A stretch of DNA of 64,000 bases. Origin: an uncultured Alphaproteobacteria bacterium. Its GTDB lineage: Bacteria > Pseudomonadota > Alphaproteobacteria > RF32 > CAG-239. Below the pieces are notes generated by a model. It had not been told where the DNA came from, did no database searches, and worked only from the letters and a program-made list of their open reading frames with translations. Each line of letters opens with the position of its first letter. The first letter of the stretch is position 1. The stretch is from contig CALXWE010000002.1 of NCBI GenBank assembly GCA_944392295.1, positions 105,904 to 169,903 of the forward strand. The letters are read 5' to 3'. Both the position numbers and the translations under genes were made by a program. This document shows, in pieces, positions 61,447-64,000 of the stretch.

Positions 61447-61971
61447 TTATCTGATTCTGATAACAAAGACATGTATATCGCCCATAATTACACCCCGTGA
61501 GTAAAAGAATACGGCAATCGTGCAAAGGCTGATAAGTATGTCATCAAAAAAGATCCCAAAGGCATTATTAAAAAGCTTGGAGTACTCCTCGGTACGCCCG
61601 ATGTGCTTAAATAGGTTTGATATCATTATATATAAAATAAAAACCGCAACATAGGTTATAACCGCAGATAACGAAAGATTATGATACAACTGTCCGGAAA
61701 ACACAACAAAACTGGTTAATAAACCGAACGCATCATCAATCACTATTTCGGAGATTTCTTTATTGTATTTTCTTCTTATAGCAACTCCTACCGAGATTAA
61801 ACCAACTAAAAATACTAATACGCTTAGCCAAATAAGATATTCTTGTTCTACAAAAAAGCATAAAAGGATTATAAACGGCATAAGTATTAAACAAGTTAAA
61901 CTTGCCGGAGCAACAGGCAAACGCCCCAGCCCAAATAAAGAAGAAATTAAATTAGCCAAATATATTTTCAT
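61447..61971 (-). CDS. pgpA: Phosphatidylglycerophosphatase A
   Basis: This 174-residue membrane protein resembles PgpA, which removes phosphate from phosphatidylglycerophosphate. It has FGLGRLPVAPASLTCLILMP (family GxGxxPxAPGTxGS motif, here with ASL for GTW), SEIVIDDAFGLLTSF (usual IDEVVG with catalytic acidic residues) and FGIFFDDILISLCTIAVFF. Four membrane segments are visible. Changes in the first two motifs mean activity is not certain. Confidence 0.72.
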   Translation of the reverse strand: MKIYLANLISSLFGLGRLPVAPASLTCLILMPFIILLCFFVEQEYLIWLSVLVFLVGLISVGVAIRRKYNKEISEIVIDDAFGLLTSFVVFSGQLYHNLSLSAVITYVAVFILYIMISNLFKHIGRTEEYSKLFNNAFGIFFDDILISLCTIAVFFYSRGVIMGDIHVFVIRIR

Positions 61972-61994
61972 ATCTTAACATTACCATTTAACGC

Positions 61995-62480
61995 TTAAAA
62001 AATGAGATTGCCTTCTTTGGCGTCCAATACATCTATCAACAATTTATACATTTCATCGGTTAATTTGTTTTCCTGCACTAACTTAGCTAAAGACATATCA
62101 TCATCAGCTCGTTCTTGACACCAAAATTCATCTTGATAATCGGTACAGAAAAATAAATCTTTATACATCTCCGTCAAAGTATTTTCATAGGTGTTTACAA
62201 ATTGCTTAAAACTATCCAATTGAGAAGCTTGCAAAACTGCGGAGGCTTGCTTAAAAATGTTATCCTTAATACATTTTCTGATAAGACGAACTCTTTTTAC
62301 ATCTGCAACATTTCCGGCTATTACATCTTTTTCTTCAACGGCGGTAATGCTGTTATTACATTCATTATAAATAATTTCGGCTTGCTGTTGCACATTTTTT
62401 TTCTGATTTTTAACCTCGCCGGCCCATACTTGATTGGTCATAATCAAAAGTATTAACATGCTAAGTAAAAATTTTTTCAT
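61995..62480 (-). CDS. Small secreted protein, member of a three-gene family
   Basis: This 161-residue protein has a signal peptide (1 to about 20, ending NQVWA) and a helical mature part with cysteines at IYNECNNSI, LIRKCIKDNIF, FFCTDYQDEFWCQERA. It shares the pattern QQQAEIIYNECNNSITAVEE and VRLIRKCIKDNI with the gene at 63031 (QQQAQDIFDKCVNSVAEE), so they are paralogs. Paired cysteines imply a disulfide-stabilised periplasmic protein. No known family was assigned; a LprI/DUF1311-like lysozyme-inhibitor relation is only a guess. Confidence 0.75.
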   Translation of the reverse strand: MKKFLLSMLILLIMTNQVWAGEVKNQKKNVQQQAEIIYNECNNSITAVEEKDVIAGNVADVKRVRLIRKCIKDNIFKQASAVLQASQLDSFKQFVNTYENTLTEMYKDLFFCTDYQDEFWCQERADDDMSLAKLVQENKLTDEMYKLLIDVLDAKEGNLIF

Positions 62481-62514
62481 AACCCGTTTCCCTTATCTAC
62501 CCAAACCTTGCAAT

Positions 62515-63006
62515 TTATTTATATTCTCTCAAAGATGGAAGATATGATATCATAAAATCCTTAGTTACATTCAGCAAATCTTGAACATATTCATTGAGCA
62601 TTTTTCGTGTATTTTTGTTGCTTTTAACATCACATAAATTGCCGCTGGGCCATAAATATTTGTTGTTACAGTTTTGAGCTGCGTATACTTCAATCAAACT
62701 TTCCTTAAATTGGTGATACTTTTTGATATTGGCTTCCGGATAAACATAAAAGTTATTTAATATTCCTTCGGAAAGCGTATCATAGCAAGTTAATGATGAA
62801 GATGCACTCTCGGAACACTGTGTAAAATCATTTTGATATTGCAACAACAATGTATAATCATCAATGGCTTTTTTAATATTATCCTTACTGCTCCAGTCGC
62901 TTTTAGAATATATATCATCTATATCAATGCCGTGATAGATTTCTGCTTTAACGCTTGTTATCGACACCAAAAAACTTAATACACACACCGCCCATATTTT
63001 TTTCAT
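62515..63006 (-). CDS. Small secreted protein, middle member of the three-gene family
   Basis: This 163-residue protein has a signal peptide (about 1-21, ending TSVKA) and a mature part with cysteines in FTQCSESASSSLTCYDTL and NCNNKYLWPSGNLCDVKS. The C-terminal helix (LNEYVQDLLNVTKDFMISYL) matches the position of the last helix of its neighbours. It is more diverged than the flanking two. Function unknown. Confidence 0.72.
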   Translation of the reverse strand: MKKIWAVCVLSFLVSITSVKAEIYHGIDIDDIYSKSDWSSKDNIKKAIDDYTLLLQYQNDFTQCSESASSSLTCYDTLSEGILNNFYVYPEANIKKYHQFKESLIEVYAAQNCNNKYLWPSGNLCDVKSNKNTRKMLNEYVQDLLNVTKDFMISYLPSLREYK

Positions 63007-63030
63007 TAACTTTCCCCTTAAAAAGTATTA

Positions 63031-63768
63031 TCAATACCCGTTCTTAGCCAGATTAAGGTACAACAAACGCTCTAACATTGCTCTTAAAACGATGCTTTCA
63101 TCGCTATAAGGCAACAGATTAGATATAGAACCGCATTGTCCGTAACAATACTTATTGGCTCCGTAAATTTCACGGTAAAAGTTTAAGACTCCTTCTCTTA
63201 CCTGCCCTAGGTATTTTAGCATACTTATTTGTTGTTGCTCGTTAAAACCTTGTTTAATTTCATTTTCAATGGCAGATGAGATACAGTCGTTAATTTTTAT
63301 ATTATTTTGAATCATATCTGCCGTCGTTACGGATTTTTCTTCGGCAACGGAATTTACACATTTATCAAAAATATCCTGAGCTTGTTGTTGAGCTTGGAGT
63401 TTATAATCTTTGTTACTTATTTTATCTTCAGGCAGATTATCAAGTTTGGCGGCTATGTTATATTCTCCGTCCTTGATACATCCCGAAGCTATACCTAAAT
63501 TGACATATTTATTATCTTCTTTATAATAAATATGAGCCAAATCAATCGCCTCATCATTAACATATACCGACTTATCGGCTTTAACCGATTGTACGGTTAT
63601 CTCTTGAGGCTTGGTATCTTCACAAATTGAACAATATTTATATATCTCGGTTTGGGTTTTTATAATATCAACAGCCTTAGCCGCAACTTCTTTATTAACA
63701 TCATAACAAATATCGGCATAAGCATTAAAACTAAATCCGCATAACATAATCAGCAAAACTTTTTTCAT
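63031..63768 (-). CDS. Small secreted protein, first member of the three-gene family
   Basis: This 245-residue protein has a signal peptide (about 1-18, ending NAYA). An N-terminal domain with KYCSICEDTKPQEITVQSVK (CxxC-like, about residues 45-65) precedes the shared family domain (about 130-245) with QQQAQDIFDKCVNSVAEEKS, NDCISSAIENEIKQ and YCYGQCGSISNLL. It is the first gene of the group, with a possible promoter just upstream. The extra N-terminal domain is absent from the other two. Function unknown. Confidence 0.75.
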   Translation of the reverse strand: MKKVLLIMLCGFSFNAYADICYDVNKEVAAKAVDIIKTQTEIYKYCSICEDTKPQEITVQSVKADKSVYVNDEAIDLAHIYYKEDNKYVNLGIASGCIKDGEYNIAAKLDNLPEDKISNKDYKLQAQQQAQDIFDKCVNSVAEEKSVTTADMIQNNIKINDCISSAIENEIKQGFNEQQQISMLKYLGQVREGVLNFYREIYGANKYCYGQCGSISNLLPYSDESIVLRAMLERLLYLNLAKNGY

Positions 63769-63803
63769 AATCTTATATCCTAATGTTTAATTTAACTGAC
63801 ATA

Positions 63804-63832
63804 AGATTAGATTTAATCCATAAGATAGGCAA
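63804..63832 (-). promoter_or_regulatory. Possible promoter of the three-gene secreted family
   Basis: On the minus strand TTGCCT (63827-63832) and TAATCT (63804-63809) are 17 bases apart and end 36 bases before the ATG at 63768. Confidence 0.4.
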
Positions 63833-63881
63833 GAAGTTTTTAATCAGGTAGGATAATATAAACAGGGATAGGATAAAAGAA

Positions 63882-63903
63882 CCCCCGCTGATAAGAGCGG
63901 GGG
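63882..63903 (-). terminator. Rho-independent terminator of the rRNA operon
   Basis: An 8-bp GC-rich stem (63882-63889 with 63896-63903, CCCCCGCT/AGCGGGGG) with a 6-base loop is followed on the minus strand by TTCTTTTATCC. It lies about 55 bases past the 5S rRNA end. Confidence 0.82.
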
Positions 63904-63958
63904 ATATATGTAAAGCAACAATGTAAAACAGAATGAAGGGAGGATAGTAAATAGAAGA

Positions 63959-64000
63959 ACTGGCAGCGACCGACTCTCCCGTGTCTTAAGACAAAGTACC
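63959..64000 (-). rRNA. rrf: 5S ribosomal RNA, 3' end (rest outside window)
   Basis: Read on the minus strand, the last bases give a sequence with GGGAGAGTCGGTCGCTGCCAG, the conserved 3' part of alphaproteobacterial 5S rRNA, preceded by CTTAAGACAC. About 42 bases are visible. A terminator follows, so this is the distal end of an rRNA operon that continues to the right. Confidence 0.85.

Noticed and set aside
63769..63958. Gene or tRNA in the 190-base gap before the 5S rRNA.
   Set aside because: Only a possible promoter, the rRNA terminator and AT-rich sequence were seen; no cloverleaf or open frame with a ribosome site.

Overview
The window is a low-GC chromosomal segment that most resembles an uncultured, probably host-associated alphaproteobacterium. 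The gene orders suggest this: atpI-atpB-atpE-atpF'-atpF with paired b' and b subunits, addB-addA followed by trxA, rpmH-rnpA-yidD-yidC-engB, sufS-sufT-sufE, and xerD divergent from aroK. No insertion sequence, prophage, CRISPR array or tRNA was seen. Coding density is very high; the only gene-free stretch over 300 bases is 30651-31072.

Layout. 1-1724: the end of an OmpR-type response regulator and its histidine kinase. 1751-5150: ribosomal protein L34, RNase P protein, membrane-insertion factors YidD and YidC, and GTPase EngB. 5155-30650 (minus strand): one long operon for a VirB-type type IV secretion system. In transcription order it encodes three VirB2-like pilins, VirB3, VirB4, four secreted coiled-coil or VirB5-like proteins, VirB8, a VirB7-like lipoprotein, a second VirB8, a VirB9 with a C-terminal SPOR-like domain, two giant 17-residue-repeat proteins that together look like a split VirB10, and VirB11. 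31073-41585 (plus strand, divergent): an R64-thin-pilus-like type IVb pilus operon (OmpA-like protein, PilL/TcpQ-like, PilN, PilO, PilP, PilQ, PilR, PilS-like). It ends at a convergent DotB/PilT-like ATPase (41634-42593). 42721-51268 (minus): an aroK-rph-rdgB-addB-addA-trxA cluster. 51355-56028 (plus): small membrane protein, xerD, DciA-like, DsbA-like and the ATP synthase Fo genes. 56029-60951 (minus): ComF-like, sucD, sucC, sufE, sufT, sufS. 61075-63768: DUF4186 protein, PgpA and three small secreted proteins. The 3' end of a minus-strand 5S rRNA runs off the right edge.

The region of greatest interest is the roughly 37 kb between engB and trxA, where a T4SS and a type IVb pilus machine are arranged as one locus. 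Its unusual parts are the VirB10-like core component split over two adjacent genes and expanded into two very long periodic repeat domains, the VirB9-SPOR fusion, three consecutive VirB2-like pilins with hairpins between some of them, and a PilS-like pilin without a recognisable prepilin cleavage site. VirB6, VirD4, VirB1, a relaxase and a prepilin peptidase are not visible here, so the machine must either use parts encoded elsewhere or work differently. All functional statements are from reading the sequence; no database search was run.
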